A stretch of DNA of 64,000 bases from assembly GCF_036850765.1 (NCBI RefSeq), contig NC_089490.1, positions 275,728,482 to 275,792,481 on the forward strand. Reading direction: 5' to 3'. Numbering within the stretch: the first letter of the stretch is position 1; each line of letters starts with the position of its first letter. Shown in pieces: positions 11,435-23,437 of this stretch. Made by a program: the position numbers and the translations under genes. The DNA comes from Saccopteryx bilineata (lineage: Eukaryota; Chordata; Mammalia; Chiroptera; Emballonuridae). The notes beneath the pieces were generated by a model. The model was not told where the DNA came from. It did no database searches and saw only the letters and a list, made by a program, of their open reading frames with translations.

Positions 11435-13149
11435 CCCTGGCTTCTCCCTGCTTGATCTAATAGCATTTGGCCCTCTTCTTGGTAGGGACTTCTTTCCTTA
11501 CCTTTTACCTGCTTCTCACCCAGTACACCTGCATGCCAGGTTCCTTCCTCAGAAACACCACTGGGCCTGGTATCAGTCCTTGCTGTCTGCTACCTGCTCA
11601 GTTTGCCACTGTCTGTAGGAAGATCATACTCACTGCCATCTTGGCGACCCAGCAAGACAGAAAACTTATTGACCCCATGTCCGGACCTCAGTAGACACTT
11701 CTTCAGGGCCAGGCATGCATTCAGTGCAGTTTACTGGTCACTGGGTGTGTGTGCCAAGCACAGTCAGAGGTGCTAGGTAGAGGGTAGAAACACTCCTTGC
11801 CCAGGTACAGTGACAGGCAAGAAACAGATAAGTAACTAAAATAATGGCCAGTAAAAAAATGTGACAAAAATAAACACAAGGCTGAATTAAGGCATTATAA
11901 CCCTCAATAGTGTCTAAACCTCCACCCCAGACCACTGTAGTGGTCAAACCTTGTCCTTGTCCAGACACTGACTGGTGCAGTCCGGGCACTCTCCCACCAT
12001 TGACCTCCTGCAGAAGTCACCTCCACTTTCCCCCGTCCCTTTGTCTGTTGGCAACAGGCACAGGCTTCATCACGATGCGTCCTTGCTCAATCTCTGGCTG
12101 CCATCTCCATCTCTGCTGCATCCAAGGCCAATTTCTGCTCTGGGTTCCCAGCCACTGAAGTTTGGACCACTCTGCCCCAGTGATTCCATCTCTAGATCCC
12201 CCTGTCCTATTGGTTGGACCCCTTGACATCACAGTTCAAAAAAAAAAAAAAAAGAAATGCCAGAGAGGCAGGACACCTGAGCAGTCACTTGTGTGGGGAA
12301 GCCATCTCCAGTGGCAGTCTCCCATCCCAGGCCAGAGTGGAGGGGAGGACACTACTGCAGATCAAGCCCACTTCTGAGGCAGGCTTGCAACCATGCTCTG
12401 AGATTTGCAGTTATTGTTGGGGGTCATAGAAAGGACTCTCAGTTCTAAAAAACTGATTTGAATCAAGTTTTCACAATACTAAAAAAAAAATTTTAATCCA
12501 GAGTTTATAAATCCAATTATATTTTAGAACAATTGGGGGGGGGGAATTAAGATACCAGATAGGACGCAAGTAAAAAGAAATTTATGAGAGATTCAATGTT
12601 TTGCTCTTTCCTGGAGATGTTTGGGGGCTGTTTTGAGGAGCCAGGTGTGCCAGCCCTCTGTGGCCACACCTTTCAGGGGCTTTAACCAAATTCATTACAA
12701 GGAAAGGCGCCCAGTGGTCCTATCCTGGCCATCCTGCTGGAGTTTCTGTTCTGCGAGTTGCTGCTGCTGTGGCCAGGCACCCTGATGACTAACGCCTTTG
12801 CACAGGACAGCACTAAGTTATCACAATGACCGAGCCAACTCCAGGGGTCCTAGGGCTGGCATCCCAGCTTCTTGGCCGCACCTCCTTACTCTGTTCCTCG
12901 CTTGGGCTCAACTGCCTCTCTCCCAGCCCTGATATAACTCCTTTCTTTCCCCCAAGTTACTGTCTTCATCTTCTATCATGTGTCAACCTGCCCAGTGATT
13001 CTGAGCTTCAGGACATGAATTAATGTTCATTAGAGGACACCCTTCCCCTCTCACAGCTCCAACCCGGTGCATTCAACTCTGTACCAAAAATAGTACTGAA
13101 ATCACCTATTTATGAGAAAGATACTCTGCTGTCTTCATGGTCTTAGCTC
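11435..13149. other. Gene-free stretch
   Basis: Short overlapping frames only; a poly(A) tract (12238-12253) and a G9 run (12535-12543) are the only distinct features. No splice-compatible coding exon. Confidence 0.5.
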
Positions 13150-14200
13150 ATCAAATCTTTTTATTTTTTCAATAAAAAATTTGTATTTATTTAGAAGCAT
13201 TTAGAATGTCGACAAAACAACTACAATTTTTTTTGTAATGGCAGAATGGTATTCAGTTAACAGAACAACAATTATTTCATATAAGGTGCATCAGAAACAA
13301 CTGAAGACGAACAGCTACCATCCCATATTAATTATTTGTGCCGTGCACCAACAAGAAACTGCTTTAAATTTCCATGCCAGCTTACCATCCCCACACTGTG
13401 CCAGGCGAGGTGAGTGGCCACTGAAAACACCACCCGGACAGGGCTGTCTAAAGACACAGTTGGTAGTGTGTAACCATACCAAAAGAAAAAAAGAAAAAAG
13501 ACGCTGTACAGTTTGAAAACAAATCTCACACAGCTTTACATTTTAATTTTTTTCTTTAAAAATAGTGAGTTGTGTACAAGGGGGTTAAGTTCTTTATAGA
13601 CAAGAAAAAAACTGCATTAAAACCAACTTATTTATCATCATTTTCTTCACCTTCATCTTCTTCATCTCCCTCCTCCTCCTCAGCTGTGATGATTCCGCTG
13701 CTCAGGTTTCCATGGGCGGAGTACGCAGCTCTGTCTTTTGTGTTACTCCTCCATCCAGCTCAGCAGCCACGCCCTCATCCGTTGGCTGTCACCTGCAGCG
13801 CGTGACTCCACATCTCTCCAGCCTCTTGACAGCATCACCAGTGGGCAGGCTGGGTGCTCCCCTTTGACTTTTGGGCGATCCTCAGAACAAAACAAGGCCA
13901 AGGCCGAAGGAGAACCCTTGGGTGCCTGGGATCCTTGGACTTCTCTTTTGCTTCCCCTTTCGAAGTGATATGTCATTTCTCTTTCATGACAGACCTTGTC
14001 TGCCTTTGCCAAGCCTTCAAATGTTCCTCTCTCTTCAGCAGACATGGTCTTCCACCTCTCAGAATTTAAAAATCTCTGAGAAACTGACTGAAGCATCTGA
14101 GTGCTTCTCCTTGTTATCCACCTGGCGAGTCTGCACAGAGAATGCGTATGATGATGTTCTGCCTTCTTGGCTTCTTCAGATCTTCTTTGCCTCAGCAGCC
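13150..14200 (-). pseudogene. HMGB1P: Processed pseudogene of HMGB1
   Basis: HMGB1 is a nuclear DNA-bending protein with two HMG boxes and an acidic tail. Reading the minus strand from about 14193, the mRNA is recognisable without introns. Box A is damaged, with SERWKTMSAEERGTF and KADKVCHEREM clear. The linker and box B start are visible as PKGSPSALALFCSEDRPKVKGEHP. Frameshifts follow, then an acidic tail rich in GAG/GAT codons (13632-13690) ending in TAA at 13628-13630. The 3'UTR is well preserved down to about 13150, including the stretch GTTGGTTTTAATGCAG and the end TTTTGTCGACATTC. The usual ATG is replaced by CTG, and several indels break the frame. The residual open frame 13743-14264 is thus not a gene. 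Minus-strand AATAAAAAG near 13160 may be the remnant tail. Confidence 0.93.
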
Positions 14201-14469
14201 CAAAGTTGCCCAGGCCCAGGCCTGCTTGCGCTAGCCCCAGCGCTGTATCTATGGGGCTGAGCATACTGCAGTGGCTGTCTTATCGATCCTTTTTAAAGTC
14301 TGCGAGCACCTCCTTGTCTTGTGCTCTTTTTTTTTTTAGTGTTTTGTGCTCTTTAAGTGGCATTTTTCTACATATAAGTACAAGATTTAATAACTTTATA
14401 AGATGTGCTACTGTAGCAGAGTGAATCCACAGTGGCTCCATGATCCCCAGCTCCTGGTGATTCCCCTCT

Positions 14470-15010
14470 CTCCTCAGTCAGGGCTCTCCGGGGAAACAGA
14501 CCCAATCCAACAGGATATGTATGTCCAAGAGGATATTAGAATTGGAGATTATTCAATACAATATATTCGGAGATCATAATGAAATATGATCTTATATATA
14601 TTTCATTATAAGGAATTGGCTTATACCATCATGGAGGCTGAAAAGTCCCCCAGTCTGTTGTTGGCAAGCTGAGATTCAGGAAAGTTAGTTGCATAGTTTC
14701 CATCTGAGTCCAAAGGGCTGAGATCTAGGAGAACCAATAGCATAAGTTCCAGTCTGAAGGCAGAAGAGACCAATGTTCCAGCTTGAATCAAGTCAGGTCA
14801 CGGGAGAACTCTTTCTTACTCAGCCTTTTGTTCTATTTAGGCCTCCAACAGCTTGAATGAGGCCTACCCACACTGTGGCAGACAATCTGCTTTGTTCAGG
14901 TCATCAATTTAAATAATATTTCCTTTAGAAACAAACTCACAAACACACCCAGAATCATGTTTTCCCAAATATCTGGGTTCCATGTGTCCCAGTCAAGTTA
15001 ACACATAAAG
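14470..15010 (-). repeat. Old interspersed repeat, class uncertain (L1 3' end or LTR)
   Basis: I recognise the pattern GGGCTCTCCGGGGAAACAGA, AGGAATTGGCTTATACCATC, GGAGGCTGAAAAGTCCCC and AGTCAAGTTAACACATAAAG as a common mammalian repeat, but cannot assign it securely to a class. Orientation is a guess. It contains a local inverted repeat, ATTTCATTATAAG near 14605 against CATAATGAAATATG near 14574. Confidence 0.55.
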
Positions 15011-15059
15011 TTTATCATTGCATCTCCTCATAGCAAAGGTGCCAAGACTTATATGAATA

Positions 15060-15460
15060 TGACACATAGATGGTCCCACCCATCTTGTGACAACATGCTC
15101 CCTTGCCAGCCTAAAGAAGCTGGCTGCCATGTAGAAAGCTGCTCTGTGAAGACAAGGAGCTGAATAGCCTCCTGCAGACACCCAGCAAGAAACTGAGGCC
15201 CTCAGTCCTGCAACCACAGGAACTGTACCTGGTCAACAACCACATAAGCTTGGAAGCAGATCACTTCTCAGCAGAGTCTCTGATGAGACCCCAGGCCAGC
15301 TGACACATTGACTGGCAATCTGGTGAGACCTTGCACAGAAAACCCTGTTAAGCCATGACCTAACTCTCTACCCTCAGAAACTTGGAGGTCATAAATATGT
15401 GTTGTTTTATACCTCTAAGCGCTATTATTGCTATGCAGCAATAAATAGCAAATACACTTA
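15060..15460 (+). mobile_element. MLT1-type LTR (ERVL-MaLR)
   Basis: GAAACTGAGGCCCTCAGTCC, GTCATAAATATGTGTTGTTT and TATGCAGCAATAAATAGC correspond to the 3' half of MLT1-like LTRs. No internal retroviral sequence is attached. Confidence 0.7.
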
Positions 15461-17629
15461 TAAAGACTTTGTCGATTGTGCTTTTTAAAAAAAAAAACAC
15501 ACCAGGAATTAAAAAACCATACACACATTTGACCAGGGACAGAAAAAATTTCCTAACAGCTAAGACGAATATCCATGTGTCAAAACATCATCTTTACCTC
15601 ACAAAGAACCAGACTGTGTTTATTATAAGACAGCCTTTTGTCTGTTTGTTCTAACCTCAGAGATAGTTTAATGCTCCAGTTGCATTGTCCTAGCTGGTTT
15701 AGGTCCTTTCAAAAGCCTACTTACCTGAAGAAAACCAATGAAACTGCTAAGTCAGCAAAATAGTTTTTCTTACCTTAATCTAAGACCTTTTCCAGAGAGT
15801 GATGCAATCTAATTAACACTATCAATCAACCATGAACCAGTGTAGAAACTGTGGGAAGGTGAACACTTTTCCAAGTTTAATTTTCTTAAATGACATTCTT
15901 CACTTTTTCCTAAAGAAAATGGGACAGGAACGTAATATTTATATCACCACTGACTAAGGTGATATTCAGAATGTTGAGCTTTCATTGATAAAAACTTCAT
16001 TTCTGTCAAATACAATACAAATAAAATGTATTATTTCTTCAATTCCCAGTTCTCCTAACGCATTTAGTTTTTACCTAATATGAATACATGTCTAATGGAG
16101 CAATATAAAAATTCTTCAGCATTTAGTGGTTTGTCTAGATATCCATTGGCAAACGGAAAGCTGTATGTCTATGGGAGAGAACATGATTCTGGAAGTACGG
16201 TGGGTTTCTCTACCCCACCGGAAAATGAAAGGGAAGGGCATCTGACCACATGGAAGCCAGATGATCCAAACGGACTGGAGCAGGGAGAGATGAAGGAAGG
16301 TGTCAGCAGTAAGCTGAGAACTGGGGTTTTGCATCATTTCTGCTTGATAAGGCATGGTTTCTGTCCCAGGTAGAGAAGGGGAGGTGGTATCTAACAGCTC
16401 TTGAAGACTCTGTACATGCAGCCCTCCCAATAGAAGAACCTTCCCACAGGCACTCCTTGGCCTCCTTAACTTTACACTTTGTCTAAGATGCTGAAAACCC
16501 ATCTGCTTTACGGATTACAGTAGAAGAACGGGTTTTTCAATATCTTAAAATGAACTGGTTAAGAAAGAATGACTGTGGTAATTAAAACTGTATGTTTTAG
16601 AGAAAATACTTGGGAAAGTTTTATATAATATCAGAGCTGAGTGAAAACCATAGTAAATGAAGGGTTCTTGGGCCAGAGACAAACCCCAGAGAATGTTAAG
16701 ACATTTAACTTCCTATTTCACTTTATAAAGTGATGCTCATCAGAGCTTGGCCAGGATGAGGTGAGGAGCTCCCATCGAGGATCTCAGAGCAACAACCGCC
16801 ACAGTGTCACATAGTCCCACTAAGAGCAGTTCCTCCTTCAGGGTTGTATCGAGCAGACAGTTCTAATCTTCAATGTCAAAGAAGAGATTGCAATAGCACC
16901 AGTGTCCGAGTCAAGCTGGACATTGAAACTCCTGGCCGCTGCATTATTGGTAGGTGTTTACTATCCCTGTTGGTGTCTGTGTATCAGTCCTGTCTCCCCA
17001 TCAAGGTGAGGAGAGAGCCAGCACTCTTTGCTCTTTGCATCTCTTGCTGTGGTAGACATGGTGGTCCTTAATAAAAATATGCTAATGTCCTGATAAATAT
17101 TAGCTTATAGAGGATTTGTTGGAGCCAGTGCAGAGAATAAATTTCACTCAGTATCATTGAGTTAAAAATAAGCTGGATTTCTCAATGAGATAACAATTTC
17201 CTTTCTCTCTTAGAATCTAGTTGGTCTAGTCTAAATATACATGTGGGAGGAAGGATTGTAGAAAGAGCTCAAATTAATTAGCGTCTAGCTCTTTTCAAAG
17301 TAGTCAATAGCCTGGATTGGGTGCTTCCCCCACTGCAGAGCAGCAGAACATGGTTTCAAGGGCTCCCTTGGTGGGGGGAGGAGGCATCAATCATTCCCTA
17401 CTGTTTTTAGCTCTGATTGTGCTGTCTAATTTGAAAGTATATAAAAAAGGAAATGTTACTTGAAATTAGCGTGGTTCCCTATCTTTTTTGAAAAGTGTGT
17501 TAAGGGAATGTTTGGTCCAATCACTCTAGAAACATTTTCCCCTTTAATTATTAGCCAATTCTTTCTGCTTTGAAAAAGAAGTATCTCCATTAGGCCCACA
17601 GGGTGGGGCAGTAACCCAACCAAGTGACA
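15461..17629. other. Gene-free stretch with one exon-like segment
   Basis: No repeat is identified. The only structured signal is at 16842-16949, where a 108-base open segment is framed by an acceptor-like and a donor-like site (see findings). Confidence 0.45.
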
Positions 17630-17900
17630 GTTATTTGAAAATATGCTCAATATCATATGTTATCAGGGAACTGCAAATTAAAACAATGAGATATCACAAC
17701 ACACCTATTAGAATGGCAAAATCCAAAATATTGATAGTATTAAATGCTGGTGAGAATGTAAAGCAGAAAGAACTCTCATTCATATCTTGTGGGAATGCAA
17801 GAGGGTACAGCTATTTTGGAAGAAAGTTCGGCAATTTCTTACAAAACTAAACAGACTCTTGCCACACTATCCAGCAATCATGTGCCTAGGCGTTTACTTA
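17630..17900 (+). mobile_element. Old L1 fragment, plus strand
   Basis: GGGAACTGCAAATTAAAACA, AATGAGATATCACAACACACC and TGTGGGAATGCAAGAGGG are L1 ORF2 3' landmarks. Non-coding. Confidence 0.75.
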
Positions 17901-18212
17901 CCTAATCGAAATGAGTTTGTTAACATAGCTAGATAGCTAAATATTAATAAGGAAAGGGAGCAAAGGTAATCAGACTTTAAATTAAAAAGAAACAAACCTG
18001 GAAAAAAAAAAAAGAAACAAACTTGGAAAGCCTGCTTCAGTAGGAAGTGACAATATTCCATTTACTAGGAAGCTATAGCATTCACAATTCCGAACACACC
18101 AAGGGACTGCCCCACTAAAGGGATTAACAATCCCTCCCTCCTTACTGTAGGGAGGAAGGATCAGTTTTCTTAGCTTCCCAGGATATAACTGGCACAACCC
18201 TAGACTATAGAG

Positions 18213-18549
18213 CAGGGGTCCCCAAACTACAGCCCGCGGGCCGCATGCAGCCCCCTGAGGCCATTTATCTGGCCCCCACTGCACTTCCGGAAGGGGCACC
18301 TCTTTCATTGGTGGTCAGTGAGAGGAGCATAGTTCTCATTGAAATACTGGTCAGTTTGTTGATTTAAATTTACTTGTTCTTTATTTAAAATATTGTATGT
18401 GTTCCCATTCTGTTTTTTTTTTTTCACTTTAAAATAAGATATGTGCAGTGTGCATAGGGATTTGTTCATAGTTTTCTTCATAGTCTGGCCCTCCAACGGT
18501 CTGAGGGACAGTGAACTGGCCCCCTGTGTAAAAAGTTTGGGGACCCCTG
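18213..18549. mobile_element. Non-autonomous hAT transposon with perfect 8-bp TSD
   Basis: The termini are CAGGGGTCCCCAAACTAC and GTTTGGGGACCCCTG, inverted copies of each other. The target duplication CTATAGAG is exact at 18205-18212 and 18550-18557. The 337-bp body has no transposase frame. Eight-base TSDs with CAGGGG ends are the hAT signature. Confidence 0.93.
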
Positions 18550-19379
18550 CTATAGAGGGAGGTACTTTTGTGTTTCTGCTTTAAGGCATGCACAGTGGAA
18601 GCCAAGATGGTACCACAGAGGCCTGTCAGACTAGCCTAGAAAAAGGATCTGATTGGTTAGTGAGAGAAACCAATGCAAACCCACAAAATTTTAAGAATCT
18701 GATTGATTGGCTTAAAGAAAAGCTAATTATTTCCAGCCAACGCAATATAAACACAGGCTTACGAAAGAAAGTTCCCTTCTCTATTCCTGCTTGGAAACAC
18801 AGTCTCACCGAATCTGTTCCTGAGTCTTTTCCAAGCAGCCATGCAGTTCTAAAAAGCCACATGGGCAGGCCAGCTGCCAGCAGCTGTGTGGACTGGACTC
18901 CAAGCCTGGACACAGCACTAACCAGGGCACAGCCAGGAACATAGACTACGCTAGCTGGACGAGGACTAATTGGATTGAACTATGCAACAGAATACCTGGA
19001 CTTTGGTCTTTATACTGGGCTTAATAATAGTAAGACTGGATTTTTTCCTTGGCAGGACAGATTGAGATAAGATACTAGGAACCTATGGGCAGCCTTGTCT
19101 TTCAACCCCAAATAACTTGCACTATGAAAGTCTATTTCCTCCACATGTGAGTCCCTTAGAATTCCTTCTTTGCAATTCCGTAAAACAACAGCATTTCCAC
19201 TGACAACAAGTTAAAATGTATGTCCACACAAAAACCTGTACATGAATGTTTATAGCAGCTTTACTTATAATTGCTAAAACATGGAGACAATCAAGATGTT
19301 TGATAGCTCAATGGATAAAGAAACTGTGGTATATTCATACAATGGAATATTATTCGGAGATTCTTTTTTTTATTTTTTA

Positions 19380-19585
19380 TTTTTTGTTTTTTTGTTTTTT
19401 TAAAAAAGATTATATTTATCCATTTTTATTGGAGGGGGAGAGAGAGAGGAAAGAGATAGAACAGGGAGAGAAGCAGGAAGCATCAACTCCCACACGTGCC
19501 TTGACCAGGCAAGCCCAGGGTCCCGAACTGGGGACCTCAGCATTCCAGGTCGAAGCTTTATCCACTGCGCCACCACAGGTCAGGC
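19380..19585 (-). mobile_element. Short-type tRNA-SINE, minus strand
   Basis: Minus-strand copy ending at GCCTGACCTGTGGTGGCGCA, with CAGCATTCCAGGTCG and GCCTTGACCAGGCAAGCCC landmarks read on the plus strand. Its T/A-rich tail (19371-19402) abuts the left copy of the 14-bp duplication GAGATTCTTTTTTT. Confidence 0.88.
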
Positions 19586-19599
19586 AAGGCTTGTGTTTT

Positions 19600-19813
19600 G
19601 TTTTGTTTTTTTTTAATTTTATTTATTCATTTTTAGAGAGGAGAGGGAGGGAGAGACAGAGAGAGAGAGGAGAGACAGAGAGAGAGAAGTGGGGGAGGAG
19701 CTGGAAGCATCAACTCCCATATGTGCCTTGACCAGGCAAGCCCAGGATTTCGAACCGGCAACCTCAGCATTTCCAGGTCGACGCTTTATCCACTGCGCCA
19801 CCACAGGTCAGGC
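19600..19813 (-). mobile_element. Second short-type tRNA-SINE, minus strand
   Basis: Same family and orientation as its left neighbour. AAGGCTTGTGTTTT occurs on both sides (19586-19599 and 19816-19829), so it inserted next to an already present SINE. Confidence 0.9.
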
Positions 19814-19986
19814 GCAAGGCTTGTGTTTTAATGGTAGCTGGGGTAGAGGAAGCAAAAGTATTAATTCTGGGGGCACAGAGGGCAGGTAGCCAAGTGCAGC
19901 CTGCCCAGCCCAGGCCAGCTGGGTGGAGGATACAGGCTTCTTGTCCAGGGGGCTGATGTGTGGCAGGCAGCTGGAACCCAGAGACT

Positions 19987-20340
19987 GAGGTCCTGAAGCT
20001 GGAAACGGGGAGAGACAGTCAGACAGACTCCCGCATGCTCCCGACCGGGATCTACCCGGCACACCCACCAGGGGGCGATGCTCTGCCCCTCTGGGGCGTT
20101 GCTCTGTTGCGACCAGAGCCACTCCAGCGCCTGGGGCAGAGGCCAAGGAGCCATCCCCAGGGCCTGGGCCATCCCTGCTCCAATGGAGCCTCGCTGCGGG
20201 AGGGAAGAGAGAGAGAGGAAGGAGAGGGGGAAGGGTGGAGAAGCAGATGGGCGCTTCTCCTGTGTGCCCTGGCCGGGAATCGTACCTGGGACTTCCGCAC
20301 GCCAGGCCGACGCTCTACCACTGAGCCAACCGGCCAGGGC
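19987..20340 (-). mobile_element. GGTTGGCTC-type SINE lacking its own poly(A), minus strand
   Basis: The 5' end is complete (GCCCTGGCCGGTTGGCTC read on the minus strand). The 3' end runs to CCAGCTTCAG, where other copies continue into poly(A). Here it instead joins about 160 bp of unrelated sequence that leads to the two short SINEs. GAGATTCTTTTTTT follows its 5' end immediately (20342-20355). Confidence 0.9.
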
Positions 20341-20391
20341 CGAGATTCTTTTTTTAAATAAGCAATCAGGCTACAAAAAAAAAAACAAAGA

Positions 20392-20781
20392 GCCCTGGCC
20401 GGTTGGCTCAGCGGTAGAGCGTCGGCCTGGCATGCAGAGGACCCGGGTTCGATTCCCGGCCAGGGCACACAGGAGAAGCGCCCATTTGCTTCTCCACCCC
20501 TCCGCCGCGCCTTCCTCTCTGTCTCTCTCTCCCCCTCCCGCAGCCAAGGCTCCATTGGAGCAAAGATGGCCCGGGCGCTGGGGATGGCTCTGTGGCCTAT
20601 GCCTCAGGCGCTAGAGTGGCTCTGGTCGCAACATGGCGACGCCCAGGATGGGCAGAGCATCGCCCCATGGTGGGCGTGCCGGGTGGATCCCGGTCGGGCG
20701 CATGCGGGAGTCTGACTGTCTCTCCCTGTTTCCAGCTTCAGAAAAATGCAAAAAAATAAAAAAATAAATAAAAATAAAAAA
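20392..20781 (+). mobile_element. tRNA-derived SINE (GGTTGGCTC family), full length
   Basis: Intact tRNA head and body with an A/T-rich tail. AAAAACAAAGA occurs before (about 20381-20391) and after the element. It lies inside the same old L1 as the neighbouring composite block. Confidence 0.92.
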
Positions 20782-21372
20782 ACAAAGAAGAATATTAAAT
20801 TCTTATTACTATGTGAAGAAAAGCTAATTTGGAAAAGCTGAATACTCTATGATTTCAACTATATGACATTCTGGAAAAGGTAAAAACATAGACAATAAAA
20901 AAAAGATTACTGGCCGCCAAGGATTGGGAATGGGGTTGGGAGGGGTGAATGAGTGAACCACAGACAACTTTTAGGGCAGTGAAACTACTCTATATGATAC
21001 TATAATCGTGCATACATGTCATTATACATTTTTCTAAACCTGTAAGATGTATACCAAGAGTGAACTCATATGTAAACTATGGATTTCAGTTAATGATAAC
21101 TTATTATTATATTATTAATTATTTTATTAAAATTATTTGTTATTTAAATTTTGAATTATTTTAATTATTAAATGTTAAAGCTACTCAGATTATAGTATGA
21201 TTTTATTTATCATATTATTAATTGCACCATCAATTGTAGCAAATGTTTCACACTGATAGATGATGTAATTAATGGGGGAAACCATACAGAGAGAAGGAGG
21301 TATATAGGAACTCTGTACTTTCTACTCTATTTTTTCTATAAACCTAAAACTACTCAAAAAAGAAATTGAAGC

Positions 21373-22250
21373 CCATTAGTTAAAGAAAAAAAAGCTGAAT
21401 GCAAAGAAAAGGCATTTTACCCATCTGACAGACTGTTCCTTCTTGTGATTAAATCAGCCCGGTGATACAACCTGTGGAAGGTGAGAGGGGCCCGCCTCCA
21501 TCCCCTGAGGTTTGCCAGCCGCCAGGTTCTGATGCTCTGATGTCCCCTGGGTTGTGCTCCACTGCCTCCTGTTAAAGGTGGGTAACCGTAGGGGGTGACA
21601 ATCATTTTGCTCAATGAACTAACTGTTTCACACAGCCTTTATGCTAATAGGATTTCTCAAAGGCAGGTCACCTTCCCAAAGATTCAGATTCTAAGGCACT
21701 GTGCCACCCATTGGAGTAGCTAAATCCTTTCTCCAAATTGGGCCCTGGGGAGAGAGAGTAAAGGACTGTTGGGATGAGGTTGCAGATAGCTTAGGTGTCA
21801 CTTTGGGGCAAGATATAAAAAGGTCTTTTTCAAGGCACTTTACATCTATCTGTCAGAAATTTGTCTCCACAACCACCAACCATCATCACCACCTATGAGC
21901 TCCTGGCACATCTGTCCTGGTGGCCATCTTTCTGTTTGCTAAGACAGACCAGGACACTGCACACCTGTGGGATACCCTCAGGAGCCGTGAGACATCTCAC
22001 ATGCTCTTAAGATTCTCATTAAGAGTCCTTTATTTCTTAGGTAAATAGCAAACACACGGGCTGTTGTTCCACATTTCTGTGTACTCCCATCCATTAATTG
22101 GGCATAGTTCTGTCTGAATAAGAAGGTTCTCTATCTTGGGCTCCTTGAATAGAGAAGTCTTGGGGCACATTACTAAATCTTCAGGGCAACAGACTTCCCA
22201 CACATCACCTTCCCAGTATTGAATGGCAACTCAATGCCCACATTTTATGG
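21373..22250. other. Gene-free stretch
   Basis: Single-copy-looking sequence; no recognised repeat or convincing frame. The same applies to 23440-25300, 25403-26099 and 26842-27970, which hold only short frames. Confidence 0.45.
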
Positions 22251-22309
22251 GTTGTTTTTTTTCTTTTTCTCTTTTTATTAATTTTTTTATATTTTATTTA
22301 AGAGAGGAT

Positions 22310-22350
<41 letters not shown>

Positions 22351-22467
22351 GAGGAACAGAAAGCATCAACTCCCATATGTGCCTTGACCAGGCAAACCCA
22401 GGGTTTCGAACCAGCGACCTCAGCATTCCAGGCTGACGCTTTATTCATTGCGCCACCACAGGTCAGG
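22251..22467 (-). mobile_element. Short-type tRNA-SINE with (GA)n tract, minus strand
   Basis: Plus strand shows a T-rich start, a GA microsatellite (about 22313-22343), then CATCAACTCCCATATGTGCC and the end GCGCCACCACAGGTCAGGG, the reverse of the SINE head. Confidence 0.88.
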
Positions 22468-23036
22468 GCAGGGTTATTTTCTGAATAAGAATTTATTCAA
22501 GACAAGAGATGTTATTCTAATGAATATAAATAATAGCTTCTATTGAGAACTTAATTGTGTTAAGAATAATCCATTGGGTAATACAAAATCAGCAAGTGAG
22601 TGCCAAGGATTAGGAGGGGCACAATTTTTCCACTTGAATAAGTAAAAAAGAACATAATGCTACTTTCACTTTTATTAGAAAATATATTTCATAATAATCC
22701 TTATTTTTCTTTTCATTAGGGAAACTCCGACCTACTCTGTAGAGAGGACAGACTCTCAAAGTCCACTCTGAACTTGGCCACCCTCCCATCACAATATTCT
22801 CTTGACAAGCATCCATTCAGCACCTGCCCAGGGCCATGCAGAGTGCCAGGCTCAGGTGTTACAGAGATGAGTGCAGGACAGTGCTTAACCCTGAGGCACT
22901 CGTTACCTGATAAGTCAATAAAGTAATTTTTAATGCAGTGTGGGAGGTACTGTGATGAAAATTATATACAAGATATATGTAAGTGGAGGGGGAGATGCTT
23001 GATTCTGCAAAGACAGGTGAAATTTCAGATTGATTA

Positions 23037-23042
<6 letters not shown>

Positions 23043-23076
<34 letters not shown>
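23043..23076 (+). repeat. (TG)n microsatellite
   Basis: About 17 uninterrupted TG units bordering a minus-strand SINE; likely polymorphic. Confidence 0.97.
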
Positions 23077-23077
<1 letters not shown>

Positions 23078-23078
<1 letters not shown>

Positions 23079-23437
23079 GTTTTAGCAAGCAACAGAGAGA
23101 GAGAGAGAGAAGATAGGGACAGACAGGACGGGAGAGATATGAGAAGCATCAATTCTTTGTTGCAGCACCTTAGTTGTTCATTGATTGCTTTCTCATATAT
23201 GTGTGCCTTGATGAGGGGGAAGGGCCTCAGCAGAGCAAATGACCCCTTGCTCAAGCCAGTGACCTTGGACTCAAGCCAGTGAGGTTGGGCTTCAAAGCAG
23301 TGACCTTTGGGCTCAAGCCATAAACCATGGGTCACATCTATAATCCCACACTCAAGCTCGTGACCTCAGGGTTTCAAACTTGGGTCCTCAGCATCCCAGG
23401 CTGATGCTCTATCCACTGCACCACCACCTAGTCAGGC
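23078..23437 (-). mobile_element. Long-type tRNA-SINE, minus strand
   Basis: Contains reversed modules GTTGTTCATTGATTGCTTTC, repeated CTCAAGCCAGTGACC-like units and the head CACCACCTAGTCAGGC. It directly follows a (TG)n microsatellite at 23043-23076, probably grown at its 3' end. Confidence 0.87.

Larger units (their letters stand above)
19220..21372 (+). mobile_element. Old L1 3' end interrupted by a block of SINE insertions
   Basis: The L1 begins near ACCTGTACATGAATGTTTAT and breaks at 19370, where the SINE block starts. It continues after 20785 with TATGACATTCTGGAAAAGG, CATGTCATTATACATTTTTC and CCTAAAACTACTCAAAAAAG. An AT-only patch at about 21095-21190 may be an expanded segment. Confidence 0.75.

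Noticed and set aside
13743..14264. 173-codon minus-strand frame
   Set aside because: It is part of the broken HMGB1 retrocopy; frameshifts and loss of the ATG rule out a working gene.
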